DNA from: Pseudomonas chlororaphis subsp. chlororaphis
GTDB taxonomy: Bacteria > Pseudomonadota > Gammaproteobacteria > Pseudomonadales > Pseudomonadaceae
Length of the DNA: 64,000 bases
Assembly (NCBI RefSeq): GCF_003945765.1
Contig: NZ_CP027712.1
Coordinates: forward strand, 6,572,001 to 6,636,000
Reading direction: 5' to 3'
The translations under genes were made by a program, and so were the position numbers. Below are positions 41,323 to 50,524 of the stretch, in pieces. The notes below the pieces were generated by a model. The model worked only from the letters and a program-made list of their open reading frames with translations, was not told the origin of the DNA and made no database searches. Every line of letters starts with the position of its first letter. Position 1 is the stretch's first letter.

Positions 41323-41358
41323 CTCGCTATATAGCCCGCCCATTACAAGGAGTCATTC

Positions 41359-41739
41359 ATGACCAAGACCGTTATCACCAGCGACAAGGCACCCGCCGCG
41401 ATCGGCACCTATTCCCAGGCGATCAAGGCAGGCAACACCGTCTACATGTCCGGCCAGATCCCGCTCGATCCAAAGACCATGGAACTGGTGGAAGGCTTCG
41501 AAGCCCAGACCGTCCAGGTATTCGAGAACCTCAAGTCCGTGGCCGAGGCTGCCGGTGGTTCGTTCAAGGACATCGTCAAACTCAACATCTTCCTCACCGA
41601 CCTGAGCCACTTCGCCAAGGTCAACGAGATCATGGGCAAGTACTTCCAGCAGCCTTACCCTGCCCGCGCCGCCATCGGCGTTGCCGCCCTGCCAAAAGGT
41701 GCGCAGGTTGAAATGGATGCCATCCTGGTCATCGAGTAA
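41359..41739 (+). CDS. ridA: 2-iminobutanoate/2-iminopropanoate deaminase
   Basis: A 126-residue archetypal Rid[24 protein letters not shown], the key arginine in [20 protein letters not shown] and the C-terminal MDAILVIE. It removes 2-aminoacrylate and related enamine/imine damage products made by PLP enzymes. AAGGAG precedes the ATG. It sits 36 bp after spoT, the conserved place in pseudomonads (PA5339). Confidence 0.95.
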   Translation: MTKTVITSDKAPAAIGTYSQAIKAGNTVYMSGQIPLDPKTMELVEGFEAQTVQVFENLKSVAEAAGGSFKDIVKLNIFLTDLSHFAKVNEIMGKYFQQPYPARAAIGVAALPKGAQVEMDAILVIE

Positions 41740-41794
41740 CACGTCCGGCGCGGCTACCCAGGCCGCGCCGTCTCCGTTCTGAAAGGATTTCCTC

Positions 41795-42535
41795 ATGCGC
41801 AAAGCGCTAGCCCTCTCGTTGTGCGCCCTGTTCCTCGGTGGCTGCGCCAGCGATCCCGCCGACCGTGACATCAGTGGTACCTGGATCAACCAGGTCGCCA
41901 TCGACGCCGCCGCCAAAGGCGGACCGCTGCGCGAAGCCCTGCAAGGCTACGGCCCGAACCTGGAATGGGACGTCAACACCGAGGCCAGCCAGGCGCGCTA
42001 CACCAATGGCTTCGAAAACGTCGAAGGCAAGGTGCTGGCTGAAGAGTCCGGCGCCTGGAAAATCGATTTCTACGGCAGCTCCGCCAGCGAATTGAAACGC
42101 GACGGCAAACAACTGCTGCAAGAAGCCAACGACAACGAGCCGGAACAGGTCTTCGATCGTCCCAAGGACCCGGCCCCGGAAGGCGCGCCACTGGGCGCCA
42201 ACTTCGAGCGCGCCCTGTACTCGGCTTACCTGGGCGGCGAATGGAAAATCGTCAACGGCCCGGGCGAAGGCGGCACCGTGCTGTTCCAGTCCAACGGCCA
42301 GGTCATGGGCCTGCCGGGCGCCGATCGCTACGCACTGTGCCTCGCCGGCGACTGCGCCTCGATGAGCGGCGGCTACGACAACCTGTGGCTGCAGCTCAAC
42401 GGCCAGGGCAACCCGTGGATCTTTGCGCGCAATGGCAAGCAACTGGAGATCTTCCAGCCCATCAACGCCTCCCAGGCGAACGAGGTACCTTCCCTCACCC
42501 CGGGTACGCGCCAGTGGCTACTGGAAAAACAGTGA
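41795..42535 (+). CDS. hypothetical outer-membrane or periplasmic lipoprotein
   Basis: A 246-residue protein with a clear lipoprotein signal (MRKALALSLCALFLGGC, lipobox LGGC, modified cysteine at residue 17). The next residue is Ala, not Asp, so outer-membrane sorting is expected. The mature part has two similar stretches (DISGTWINQV and LGGEWKIVNGPGEGG), suggesting a lipocalin-like or META-like beta fold, but no family was recognised with confidence. The counterpart of PAO1 PA5340, also hypothetical. It has its own ribosome site (AAGGA) and a terminator. Confidence 0.85.
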   Translation: MRKALALSLCALFLGGCASDPADRDISGTWINQVAIDAAAKGGPLREALQGYGPNLEWDVNTEASQARYTNGFENVEGKVLAEESGAWKIDFYGSSASELKRDGKQLLQEANDNEPEQVFDRPKDPAPEGAPLGANFERALYSAYLGGEWKIVNGPGEGGTVLFQSNGQVMGLPGADRYALCLAGDCASMSGGYDNLWLQLNGQGNPWIFARNGKQLEIFQPINASQANEVPSLTPGTRQWLLEKQ

Positions 42536-42541
42536 TCCAGC

Positions 42542-42567
42542 AAAAAGGAGCCGCAAGGCTCCTTTTT
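42542..42567. terminator. bidirectional terminator after the lipoprotein gene
   Basis: AAAAAGGAGCC-GCAA-GGCTCCTTTTT, a perfect 11-bp stem with a tetraloop, between convergent lipoprotein and epimerase genes. Confidence 0.92.
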
Positions 42568-42585
42568 CTTTATCCATGATGCGGC

Positions 42586-43443
42586 TCAGCCCTGCCCTTC
42601 GATAATCTGCGCATACCCCTCGCGAAAACTCGGATAACGCGGCACCCAGCCCAGGGCCCTGGCGCGGGCATTGCTGCAGCGCTTGCTGCCGGAACGCCGC
42701 ACGCTCGAGCTGTCCGCCCACTCGGTCACGCCCAGGTACTCCCGCAGCCAGCCCACCACCTCGGCCAAAGGCACCGGTGCATCGTCGACACCGATATAGC
42801 AATTCTCAAGCACCACGCCGCGCCGATCGGCCTGCAACAGGAAGGCCAGCAACCCCGCGGCATCGTCGGCATGAATGCGGTTGCCATACAGCGGTGGATC
42901 GATGGCGACGCGATACCCCTGACGCACCTGATTCAACAGCCATTCCCGCCCCGGGCCGTAAATCCCAGTCAACCGCACCAGGCTGGCTGGAATGCCACTC
43001 TGCAAGGCCACTTGCTCGGCCTCGAGCATCAGCCGCCCGGAATAGCCGTCGGCCTGGGCCGGCGAGGTCTCGTCGATCCACTCGCCATTTTTCTGCCCGT
43101 ATACGCTGCTGCTGGAAACGAACAGCAAGCGTTTCGGCAACTGCCCGTTCTGCTTGAGCCAACCCAGGACATGGGTCAGCCCCTCGACATAGGCCGCACG
43201 ATAGCCCGCCTCGTCATGCTCGGTGGCGGCCGCGCTGTACACCAGGTAATCCAGCGACGTGGTGGGCCAGGCTGGCGGACACTGCTCACTGAAAAGATCG
43301 CCCGCCACGCCGATCACCCCTTCCGGCAATTGCGAAACCGCGCGCCGCAGGCCGTAGACCTGCCAGTTTTCAACCAGCAGTTGCTTCGCCAGACGGCTGC
43401 CGACATCACCGCAGCCAGCGATCAGAACAGAAGGGGCGGACAT
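42586..43443 (-). CDS. NAD(P)-dependent epimerase/dehydratase (extended SDR)
   Basis: A 285-residue Rossmann-fold protein. The nucleotide motif is LIAGCGDVGSRLAKQLL at about residues 6-22, and FVSSSSVYGQ holds the SDR tyrosine, although the usual YxxxK is weak (YSGRLMLEAE lacks the lysine). This pattern is that of the YeeZ/SDR_a5 atypical group. ATG at 43443 (MSAPSVLIAGCG) is chosen because the 21-residue upstream extension has no support. Substrate unknown. Confidence 0.85.
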   Translation of the reverse strand: MSAPSVLIAGCGDVGSRLAKQLLVENWQVYGLRRAVSQLPEGVIGVAGDLFSEQCPPAWPTTSLDYLVYSAAATEHDEAGYRAAYVEGLTHVLGWLKQNGQLPKRLLFVSSSSVYGQKNGEWIDETSPAQADGYSGRLMLEAEQVALQSGIPASLVRLTGIYGPGREWLLNQVRQGYRVAIDPPLYGNRIHADDAAGLLAFLLQADRRGVVLENCYIGVDDAPVPLAEVVGWLREYLGVTEWADSSSVRRSGSKRCSNARARALGWVPRYPSFREGYAQIIEGQG

Positions 43444-43630
43444 CAGAAAACTCCTATCAGAAAGGCACAGACTAGCGTCGGCAATGGACGAGCGGCTAGC
43501 AATCAAAGAAAAAAAGATACTCTATTACTTCTGTTAACAAGAATTAGTTGCAATAATGACGGCCCATTTGTTCTCGGCCCTGCGAGGCCTAGAAGGACAC
43601 TTACCCTTTTCCCTCCCAGGTCCGGCCAGC

Positions 43631-44617
43631 ATGACACGCAATCAATTCTCCGCTTCGCCAACCCAACGCCCAAGCCCGCTGCGCACCATGAGCGCGGCCG
43701 CAGCGTTGCTGTTCAGCCTGCTGCTGGCACCGACCGCGGCCTTCGCCGATGAGCAGGCCCCGGCAGGCACCGCGACACCTGCGGCAGCCCACGCGCCGGC
43801 CGACGCCACGGCGCCGGTAGCCACTCCGGTCGCTGCAGCGCCGGCACCTGCCGAAGGCGAAGCAGCCGTTGATGCACCTGAAGTCCTCGAAGCGGACAAC
43901 TCCCTGGGCATGGCCCACGACCTGTCTCCCTGGGGCATGTACCAGAACGCCGACATCATCGTGAAGCTCGTGATGATCGGCCTGGCCATCGCCTCGATCA
44001 TCACCTGGACCATCTGGATCGCCAAAGGCTTCGAGCTGATGGGCGCCAAGCGTCGCCTGCGCGGTGAAATCCTCAACCTGAAAAAGGCCACCACTCTCAA
44101 GGAAGCCAGCGTCACCGCCGCCAAAGAAGGCACCCTGGCCAACCTGCTGGTCCACGACGCCCTGGAAGAAATGCGCCTGTCGGCCAACAGCCGTGAGAAA
44201 GAAGGCATCAAGGAACGCGTCAGCTTCCGCCTCGAGCGCCTGGTAGCCGCCTGCGGCCGCAACATGAGCAGCGGCACCGGCGTGCTCGCCACCATCGGTT
44301 CCACCGCGCCCTTCGTCGGCCTGTTCGGTACCGTGTGGGGCATCATGAACAGCTTCATCGGCATCGCCAAAACCCAGACCACCAACCTCGCCGTCGTCGC
44401 CCCCGGCATCGCCGAAGCCCTGCTGGCAACCGCCCTGGGTCTGGTCGCGGCCATTCCGGCGGTGGTCATCTACAACGTCTTCGCCCGCTCCATCGCCGGC
44501 TACAAGGCCCAGGTCTCCGACGCTTCCGCAGAAGTCCTGCTGCTGGTCAGCCGTGATCTCGATCACCTGCCGACCGCCGAGCGCTCTGCGCAACCTCATG
44601 TGGCCAAAGTAGGGTAA
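43631..44617 (+). CDS. exbB: TonB-system biopolymer transport protein ExbB
   Basis: A 328-residue ExbB of the long type: a signal-peptide-like N-terminus (cleavage near AAFA/DEQ at about residue 40), an Ala/Pro-rich periplasmic stretch, then three membrane helices. The core has GLFGTVWGIMNSFIGIA and the ALLATALGLVAAIPAVVIYN helices. With ExbD it forms the proton-driven motor for TonB. ATG at 43631 gives the length of P. putida ExbB; an upstream ATG at 43556 has no ribosome site. First gene of exbB-exbD-tonB; no convincing Fur box is seen. Confidence 0.93.
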   Translation: MTRNQFSASPTQRPSPLRTMSAAAALLFSLLLAPTAAFADEQAPAGTATPAAAHAPADATAPVATPVAAAPAPAEGEAAVDAPEVLEADNSLGMAHDLSPWGMYQNADIIVKLVMIGLAIASIITWTIWIAKGFELMGAKRRLRGEILNLKKATTLKEASVTAAKEGTLANLLVHDALEEMRLSANSREKEGIKERVSFRLERLVAACGRNMSSGTGVLATIGSTAPFVGLFGTVWGIMNSFIGIAKTQTTNLAVVAPGIAEALLATALGLVAAIPAVVIYNVFARSIAGYKAQVSDASAEVLLLVSRDLDHLPTAERSAQPHVAKVG

Positions 44618-44623
44618 TCCGCC

Positions 44624-45052
44624 ATGGGCCTGCATTTGAAAGAAGGCGCAGAAGACGATCTCGCCGAAAACCACGAAATCAACGTCACACCGTTCATCGA
44701 CGTGATGCTGGTGCTGCTGATCATCTTCATGGTCGCCGCGCCGCTGGCGACCGTGGACATCAAGGTCGATCTCCCGGCCTCGACGGCCAAACCGGCACCA
44801 CGCCCCGAGAAACCGGTGTTTCTCAGCGTCAAGGCCGACCAACGCCTGTACCTCGGCGACGACGAAGTGAAGGCCGAAGCCCTCGGCGCCACCCTCGACG
44901 CCAAGACCCAGGGCAAGAAAGACACGACGATCTTCTTCCAGGCCGACAAAGGCGTGGATTACGGCGACCTGATGAGCGTGATGGATGCCCTGCGGGCCGC
45001 CGGATACCTGAAGGTCGGCCTGGTCGGACTTGAGACGGCTACCAAGAAATGA
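44624..45052 (+). CDS. exbD: TonB-system biopolymer transport protein ExbD
   Basis: A 142-residue protein: a short cytoplasmic start, one membrane helix (about 22-43) with the proton-channel aspartate in NVTPFIDVMLVLLIIFMV, and a periplasmic domain. It follows exbB by 6 bp and overlaps tonB by 4 bp (ATGA), so the three are translated together. Confidence 0.96.
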   Translation: MGLHLKEGAEDDLAENHEINVTPFIDVMLVLLIIFMVAAPLATVDIKVDLPASTAKPAPRPEKPVFLSVKADQRLYLGDDEVKAEALGATLDAKTQGKKDTTIFFQADKGVDYGDLMSVMDALRAAGYLKVGLVGLETATKK

Positions 45053-45795
45053 TCACGACGCGCCAAAAACTGACGCGTTACAGCGGTAGCCTGGCCATCG
45101 TACTGGGGGTCCATGCGGTCGCGATCCTGCTCGCGCTCAACTGGAGCTCCCCCATGCCGGTCGAGCTGCCACCGCAGGCGATGATGGTCGAGCTGGCGCC
45201 GCTTCCGGCACCGCCTCCTCCCGCGCCGCCCAAGGTCGTGACGCCACCGCAGCCGCCGGCTCCGGTCGAAGAGTTGCCGCTGCCCAAACTCGCGGAAGCG
45301 CCGAAACCGACGATTTCCGTGCCCAAGCCGGTCAAACCCAAGCCCAAGCCTCAACCGCCCAAGCCGGTGGAGAAAAAGCCGGAACCGCCGAAGGAAAAGC
45401 CGAGCGAAGAGAAGCCTAGCGACGCTCCGCCGACGCCCACCGCGGCACCGTCCTCGGCACCTGCTCCGGGCCCGTCGCCGGCCCAGATCGCCGCCAAGGA
45501 AAGCTGGCAAGGCACGCTGCTGGCGCACCTGGCCAAGTACAAGAAGTACCCGCCGGGTGCCCAGGCGCGCGGCAAGGAAGGCCTGAACCGGCTGCGCTTC
45601 GTGGTCGACGCGCAAGGCAACGTGCTGTCCTATGAACTGGTAGGACGCTCGGGCAACGCCGATCTGGACCGGGCCACCCTGGAAATGATCCGCCGCGCCC
45701 AGCCGCTGCCCAAGCCACCGGCGGACATGCTCAACAACGGCTCGATCGAGATCGTCGCGCCCTTCGTTTACTCCCTGGAGAAACGTCGCCGCTGA
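45049..45795 (+). CDS. tonB: energy transducer TonB
   Basis: A 248-residue protein with one N-terminal membrane anchor (about 14-34), a long Pro/Lys/Glu-rich linker (about 45-145) and a C-terminal TonB domain (about 155-246) with the YPPGAQARGKEGLNRLRF and DLDRATLEMIRRAQPLP segments. It transmits the ExbBD motor force to TonB-dependent outer-membrane receptors for siderophores and vitamin B12. The operon and its position before oxyR match P. putida. The genome probably has other TonB copies. Confidence 0.95.
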   Translation: MITTRQKLTRYSGSLAIVLGVHAVAILLALNWSSPMPVELPPQAMMVELAPLPAPPPPAPPKVVTPPQPPAPVEELPLPKLAEAPKPTISVPKPVKPKPKPQPPKPVEKKPEPPKEKPSEEKPSDAPPTPTAAPSSAPAPGPSPAQIAAKESWQGTLLAHLAKYKKYPPGAQARGKEGLNRLRFVVDAQGNVLSYELVGRSGNADLDRATLEMIRRAQPLPKPPADMLNNGSIEIVAPFVYSLEKRRR

Positions 45796-45820
45796 GCATG
45801 ACGCCCAGGCAATCCCCAGC

Positions 45821-45847
45821 AAAAAGGCACCCAAAGGTGCCTTTTTG
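45821..45847 (+). terminator. terminator of exbB-exbD-tonB
   Basis: AAAAAGGCACC-CAAA-GGTGCCTTTTT, an 11-bp stem with a T-run, 25 bp after the tonB stop. Confidence 0.92.
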
Positions 45848-45964
45848 CTTTTCCAGGCATGAGCGGCATGCATTGCCCGGTGTCACAGCGAGCATTGAGT
45901 CTGATAACGTGCGTCTATCGATTGCAGCCGGTATGCTTGGCCCGCAACCTCATGGACGTCCGCT

Positions 45965-46885
45965 ATGACTCTTACTGAATTACGCTACATCGTTACCCTC
46001 GCCCAAGAGCAGCACTTCGGCCACGCGGCCGAGCGTTGCCATGTCAGCCAGCCGACCCTGTCGGTGGGCGTGAAGAAGCTTGAAGACGAACTCGGTGTGC
46101 TGATTTTCGAGCGCAGCAAGAGTGCGGTACGTCTGACGCCGGTCGGCGAAGGCATTGTCGCCCAGGCGCAAAAGGTCCTCGAACAGGCCCAGGGCATTCG
46201 CGAACTGGCCCAGGCCGGCAAGAACCAGCTGACCGCCCCGCTGAAGGTCGGCGCGATCTACACCGTCGGCCCGTACCTGTTCCCGCACCTGATCCCGCAA
46301 CTGCACCGGGTCGCCCCGCAGATGCCGTTGTATATCGAAGAGAACTTCACCCATGTGCTGCGCGACAAGCTGCGCAACGGCGAACTGGACGCGATCATCA
46401 TCGCCCTGCCGTTCAACGAAGCCGACGTGCTGACCCTGCCGCTGTACGACGAACCCTTCTACGTGCTGATGCCAAGCACCCACCCCTGGACCCAGAAAGA
46501 GACCATCGACGCCAACCTGCTCAACGACAAGAGCCTGTTGCTGCTGGGCGAAGGCCACTGTTTCCGCGACCAGGTCCTGGAAGCCTGCCCGACCCTGACC
46601 AAGGGCAACGACGGCGCCAAGCACACCACGGTGGAATCCAGCTCCCTGGAAACCATCCGCCATATGGTCGCTTCCGGCCTTGGCGTCTCGATCCTGCCGC
46701 TCTCGGCGGTGGACAGCCATCACTACGCTCCGGGCGTGATCGAAGTGCGGCCGCTGACCGCGCCCGTGCCGTTCCGCACCGTGGCGATCGCCTGGCGCGC
46801 CAGCTTCCCGCGGCCGAAAGCCATCGAGATCCTCGCCGACTCGATCCGCCTGTGTTCGGTGGCCAAGCCGCCTGCCGCGAGTTAA
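45965..46885 (+). CDS. oxyR: hydrogen peroxide-sensing regulator OxyR
   Basis: A 306-residue LysR-type regulator with its N-terminal helix-turn-helix (HFGHAAERCHVSQPTLSVGV) and the two redox cysteines exactly at Cys199 and Cys208 (GEGHCFRDQVLEAC). Oxidation to the disulfide activates katB, ahpC and related genes. The OxyR-RecG pair (9 bp apart) is conserved in pseudomonads and forms an operon, so recG may respond to oxidative stress. Confidence 0.97.
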   Translation: MTLTELRYIVTLAQEQHFGHAAERCHVSQPTLSVGVKKLEDELGVLIFERSKSAVRLTPVGEGIVAQAQKVLEQAQGIRELAQAGKNQLTAPLKVGAIYTVGPYLFPHLIPQLHRVAPQMPLYIEENFTHVLRDKLRNGELDAIIIALPFNEADVLTLPLYDEPFYVLMPSTHPWTQKETIDANLLNDKSLLLLGEGHCFRDQVLEACPTLTKGNDGAKHTTVESSSLETIRHMVASGLGVSILPLSAVDSHHYAPGVIEVRPLTAPVPFRTVAIAWRASFPRPKAIEILADSIRLCSVAKPPAAS

Positions 46886-46894
46886 ACCGTCGCG

Positions 46895-48970
46895 ATGACT
46901 GAGCTGTCGAATGTGCCGGTCACGGCACTCAAGGGCGTCGGCGAAGCCATGGCCGAGAAGCTGGCCAAGGTCGGCCTGGAGAACCTGCAGGACGTACTGT
47001 TCCACCTGCCCCTGCGCTATCAGGACCGCACCCGCGTAGTACCGATCGGCGCGCTGCGTCCCGGGCAGGACGCGGTGATCGAAGGCACCGTCAGCGGCGC
47101 CGACGTGGTGATGGGCAAGCGCCGCAGCCTGCTGGTGCGCCTGCAGGACGGCACCGGCGGGCTCAGCCTGCGCTTCTACCATTTCAGCAACGCGCAGAAG
47201 GAAGGCCTCAAGCGCGGCACCCGCGTGCGCTGTTATGGCGAAGCCCGTCCCGGCGCCTCGGGGCTGGAAATCTACCACCCGGAATACCGCGCCATCAGCG
47301 GTGATGAACCGCCGCCCGTGGACCAGACCCTGACCCCCATCTACCCACTCACCGAAGGCCTGACCCAGCAGCGCCTGCGCATGCTGTGCCAGCAGAGCCT
47401 GGCCCTGCTCGGCCCGCGCAGCCTGCCGGACTGGCTGCCGCAAGAGCTGGCGCGGGATTACCAGCTGGCGCCGCTGGACGATGCGATTCGTTACCTGCAT
47501 CACCCGCCGGCCGACGCCGATGTCGACGAACTGGCCCTGGGTCACCATTGGGCCCAGCATCGCCTGGCGTTCGAGGAGCTGCTGACCCATCAGCTGTCCC
47601 AGCAGCGCCTGCGCGAAAGCCTGCGCTCGCAACTCGCCCCGGCGCTGCCCAAAGCCACCCGGCTGCCGGCGCTGTACCTGAAGAACCTCGGCTTTGCGCC
47701 CACCGGCGCGCAACAGCGGGTCGGCAACGAGATCGCCTATGACCTCAGCCAACCCGAGCCGATGCTGCGGCTGATCCAGGGCGACGTAGGGGCCGGCAAG
47801 ACCGTGGTCGCCGCCCTCGCCGCCCTGCAGGCGCTGGAGGCTGGCTATCAGGTGGCGCTGATGGCGCCGACCGAGATCCTCGCCGAGCAGCACTTCATCA
47901 CCTTCAAGCGCTGGCTCGAACCGCTGGGGCTGGAAGTCGCCTGGCTGGCCGGCAAGCTCAAGGGCAAGAACCGCACAGCGGCCCTGGAACAGATCGCCGC
48001 CGGCGCGCCGATGGTGGTCGGCACCCACGCGCTGTTCCAGGACGAAGTGCAGTTCAAGAACCTGGCGCTGGTGATCATCGACGAACAACACCGCTTCGGC
48101 GTGCAGCAGCGCCTGGCCCTGCGCCAGAAAGGCGTGGGCGGACGCCTGTGCCCGCACCAGCTGATCATGACCGCCACGCCGATCCCACGGACCCTGGCGA
48201 TGAGTGCCTACGCCGACCTGGACACCTCGATCCTCGACGAGCTGCCCCCTGGCCGTACGCCGGTGAACACCGTGCTGGTGACCGACTCGCGGCGCGTCGA
48301 AGTCATCGAGCGGGTGCGCGCCGCCTGCGCCGAAGGGCGCCAGGCCTATTGGGTGTGCACGCTGATCGAGGAATCCGAAGAGCTGACCTGCCAGGCCGCG
48401 CAAACCACTTACGAAGACCTGAGCAGTGCCCTGGGCGAACTGCGGGTCGGCTTGATCCACGGGCGCATGAAGCCGACGGAAAAGGCCGAGGTCATGGGCC
48501 AGTTCAAAGCCGGTGAATTGCAGCTGCTGGTGGCCACTACCGTGATCGAAGTCGGCGTCGATGTGCCCAACGCCAGCCTGATGATCATCGAGAACCCCGA
48601 GCGCCTGGGCCTGGCCCAGCTGCACCAGCTGCGCGGTCGCGTGGGTCGGGGCAGCGCCGCCAGCCATTGCGTCATGCTCTACCATCCTCCCTTGTCGCAG
48701 ATCGGCCGCCAGCGCCTGGGCATCATGCGCGAAACCAACGACGGTTTTGTCATCGCCGAAAAGGACCTGGAACTGCGCGGCCCCGGCGAGATGCTCGGCA
48801 CCCGCCAGACCGGCCTGCTGCAATTCAAGGTCGCCGACCTGATGCGCGATGCCGACCTGCTGCCGGCCGTGCGCGATGCCGCCCAGGCCTTGCTCGAGCG
48901 CTGGCCGCACCACGTCAGCCCGCTGCTGGAACGCTGGCTGCGCCACGGGCAGCAATACGGCCAAGTGTGA
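46895..48970 (+). CDS. recG: ATP-dependent DNA helicase RecG
   Basis: A 691-residue helicase. The N-terminal wedge/OB domain (about 1-230) binds forks; then Walker A QGDVGAGKT, the DEQHRFG box, TATPIPRTLAM, and the C-terminal HGRMKPTEKAEVM and QLRGRVGRG motifs. It remodels stalled replication forks and Holliday junctions. Ribosome site is weak, and the gene begins 9 bp after oxyR, so translation may be coupled. Confidence 0.97.
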   Translation: MTELSNVPVTALKGVGEAMAEKLAKVGLENLQDVLFHLPLRYQDRTRVVPIGALRPGQDAVIEGTVSGADVVMGKRRSLLVRLQDGTGGLSLRFYHFSNAQKEGLKRGTRVRCYGEARPGASGLEIYHPEYRAISGDEPPPVDQTLTPIYPLTEGLTQQRLRMLCQQSLALLGPRSLPDWLPQELARDYQLAPLDDAIRYLHHPPADADVDELALGHHWAQHRLAFEELLTHQLSQQRLRESLRSQLAPALPKATRLPALYLKNLGFAPTGAQQRVGNEIAYDLSQPEPMLRLIQGDVGAGKTVVAALAALQALEAGYQVALMAPTEILAEQHFITFKRWLEPLGLEVAWLAGKLKGKNRTAALEQIAAGAPMVVGTHALFQDEVQFKNLALVIIDEQHRFGVQQRLALRQKGVGGRLCPHQLIMTATPIPRTLAMSAYADLDTSILDELPPGRTPVNTVLVTDSRRVEVIERVRAACAEGRQAYWVCTLIEESEELTCQAAQTTYEDLSSALGELRVGLIHGRMKPTEKAEVMGQFKAGELQLLVATTVIEVGVDVPNASLMIIENPERLGLAQLHQLRGRVGRGSAASHCVMLYHPPLSQIGRQRLGIMRETNDGFVIAEKDLELRGPGEMLGTRQTGLLQFKVADLMRDADLLPAVRDAAQALLERWPHHVSPLLERWLRHGQQYGQV

Positions 48971-49048
48971 GCAGCGTCTCAGTTAAGGGGCGAATGCCCC
49001 GATCAAGCTGGTTATACTCCTGAAATTGTTTGAAAACGGATACAGACC

Positions 49049-50449
49049 ATGACAGAAGTTGCCCTCGCCACCGCAGCCCCGCACGCTCCGTCTGTAATCC
49101 GGCTGCTGCTCGGCAAGCTGAACATCGGCTTCACGGAAGTCCTCGACCATCCTGGCCTGCCGGCAGCGCGCAAGGTACAGGCCGTCCTGCTGGACGACGC
49201 CGTCGGCGCGCTGATGGTGCTGTTCCCGCAGAGCCAGTTGCTGGACCTCAATCGCCTCGCCGAACTGACCGGCCGCCGCCTGACCGCCGTCTCCACGGAA
49301 CGCCTGGAGCGCATGCTCGGCAAACATAACCTGAGCCTGCTGCCCGGCCTGCCGGCGCTCACCAGCTCGCCCTGCCTGTATGACGAAAGCCTGCTGCGCG
49401 AGCCGACCCTGCTGATCAACTCCGGCGAGCCGGGCCTGCTGCTGGAAATCACCAGCGACGCCTTCAAGAGCATGCTGAGCAAGGCCAGCGCCGGCAATTT
49501 CGGCGAGGCCCTGAGCAGCATCCGCCCGAACCTCGACCGCCCGGACGACGACCGCGAGGAAATCACCCAGGCGATGCAGGCCTTCACCGCCCGGCGCATC
49601 CAGCAACGCCTGGAAGCGACCATCGAGATTCCGCCGCTGGCCGAAACCGCGCAGAAGATCATCAAGCTGCGGGTCGACCCCAACGCCACCATCGACGACA
49701 TCACCGGCGTGGTGGAAACCGACCCGGCCCTGGCTGCGCAAGTGGTGAGCTGGGCGGCTTCGCCCTACTACGCCTCGCCGGGCAAGATCCGCTCGGTGGA
49801 AGACGCCATCGTCCGCGTGCTGGGCTTCGACCTGGTGATCAACCTGGCGCTGGGCCTGGCCCTGGGCAAGACCCTGAGCCTGCCCAAGGACCACCCGCAA
49901 CACAGCACGCCGTACTGGCAGCAGTCGATCTATACCGCCGCCGTCATCGAAGGCCTGACCCGCGCCATGCCGCGCGCCCAGCGCCCGGAAGCCGGCCTGA
50001 CCTACCTCGCCGGCCTGCTGCACAACTTCGGCTACCTGCTGCTGGCCCACGTCTTCCCGCCGCACTTCTCGCTGATCTGCCGCCACCTGGAGGTCAACCC
50101 GCACCTGTGCCACAGCTACGTCGAACAGCACCTGCTGGGCATCAGCCGCGAACAGATCGGCGCCTGGCTGATGCGCTACTGGGACATGCCGGACGAGTTG
50201 TCCACCGCCCTGCGCTTCCAGCACGACCCGAGCTATGACGGCGCCTACGCCGAATACCCGAACCTGGTGTGCCTGGCCGTGCGCCTGCTGCGCAGCCGCG
50301 GCATCGGCTCCGGCCCTGTCGAAGACATCCCTGACGCTCTGCTCGAACGCCTTGGCCTGTCCCGCGACAAGGCCGAAGACGTGGTCAGCAAAGTCCTGGA
50401 AGCCGAAGTGCTGTTGCGCGAACTGGCCTCGCAGTTCAGCCAGCACTGA
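49049..50449 (+). CDS. two-domain HDOD signalling protein with N-terminal YbaK/deacylase-like domain
   Basis: A 466-residue protein. The N-terminal part (about 14-150) resembles the YbaK/aminoacyl-tRNA deacylase fold; the C-terminal part (about 190-390) is an HDOD domain (IPPLAETAQKIIKLRVDPNA, then VVETDPALAAQVVSWA and the LLHNFGYLLLAHVFP segment). HDOD domains lack intact HD catalysis and usually act in signal relay, for instance in surface behaviour or c-di-GMP networks. The equivalent in PAO1 is PA5346, next to recG. Biochemical function unknown. Confidence 0.82.
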   Translation: MTEVALATAAPHAPSVIRLLLGKLNIGFTEVLDHPGLPAARKVQAVLLDDAVGALMVLFPQSQLLDLNRLAELTGRRLTAVSTERLERMLGKHNLSLLPGLPALTSSPCLYDESLLREPTLLINSGEPGLLLEITSDAFKSMLSKASAGNFGEALSSIRPNLDRPDDDREEITQAMQAFTARRIQQRLEATIEIPPLAETAQKIIKLRVDPNATIDDITGVVETDPALAAQVVSWAASPYYASPGKIRSVEDAIVRVLGFDLVINLALGLALGKTLSLPKDHPQHSTPYWQQSIYTAAVIEGLTRAMPRAQRPEAGLTYLAGLLHNFGYLLLAHVFPPHFSLICRHLEVNPHLCHSYVEQHLLGISREQIGAWLMRYWDMPDELSTALRFQHDPSYDGAYAEYPNLVCLAVRLLRSRGIGSGPVEDIPDALLERLGLSRDKAEDVVSKVLEAEVLLRELASQFSQH

Positions 50450-50471
50450 CCCCAGAAAAAAGCCCCGCTCC

Positions 50472-50497
50472 CGTAGGAGCGAGGCTTGCCCGCGATC
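50472..50497 (+). repeat. single REP element between convergent HDOD and SCP2-like genes
   Basis: GTAGGAGCGAGGCTTGCCCG followed by CGATC, in the left-to-right orientation. No partner copy is seen within 100 bp. Confidence 0.85.
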
Positions 50498-50524
50498 ATC
50501 TTGCGGCGTGTATACCGCTCGCCT

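Noticed and set aside
43520..43560. Possible Fur box upstream of exbB (AACAAGAATTAGTTGCAATA)
   Set aside because: The best alignment to the 7-1-7 consensus matches only about half of the positions, far weaker than the site at 7730-7744.
43556..43630. Longer exbB start at 43556
   Set aside because: It has no ribosome site and adds 25 residues before the signal-like N-terminus; the start at 43631 gives the known ExbB length.
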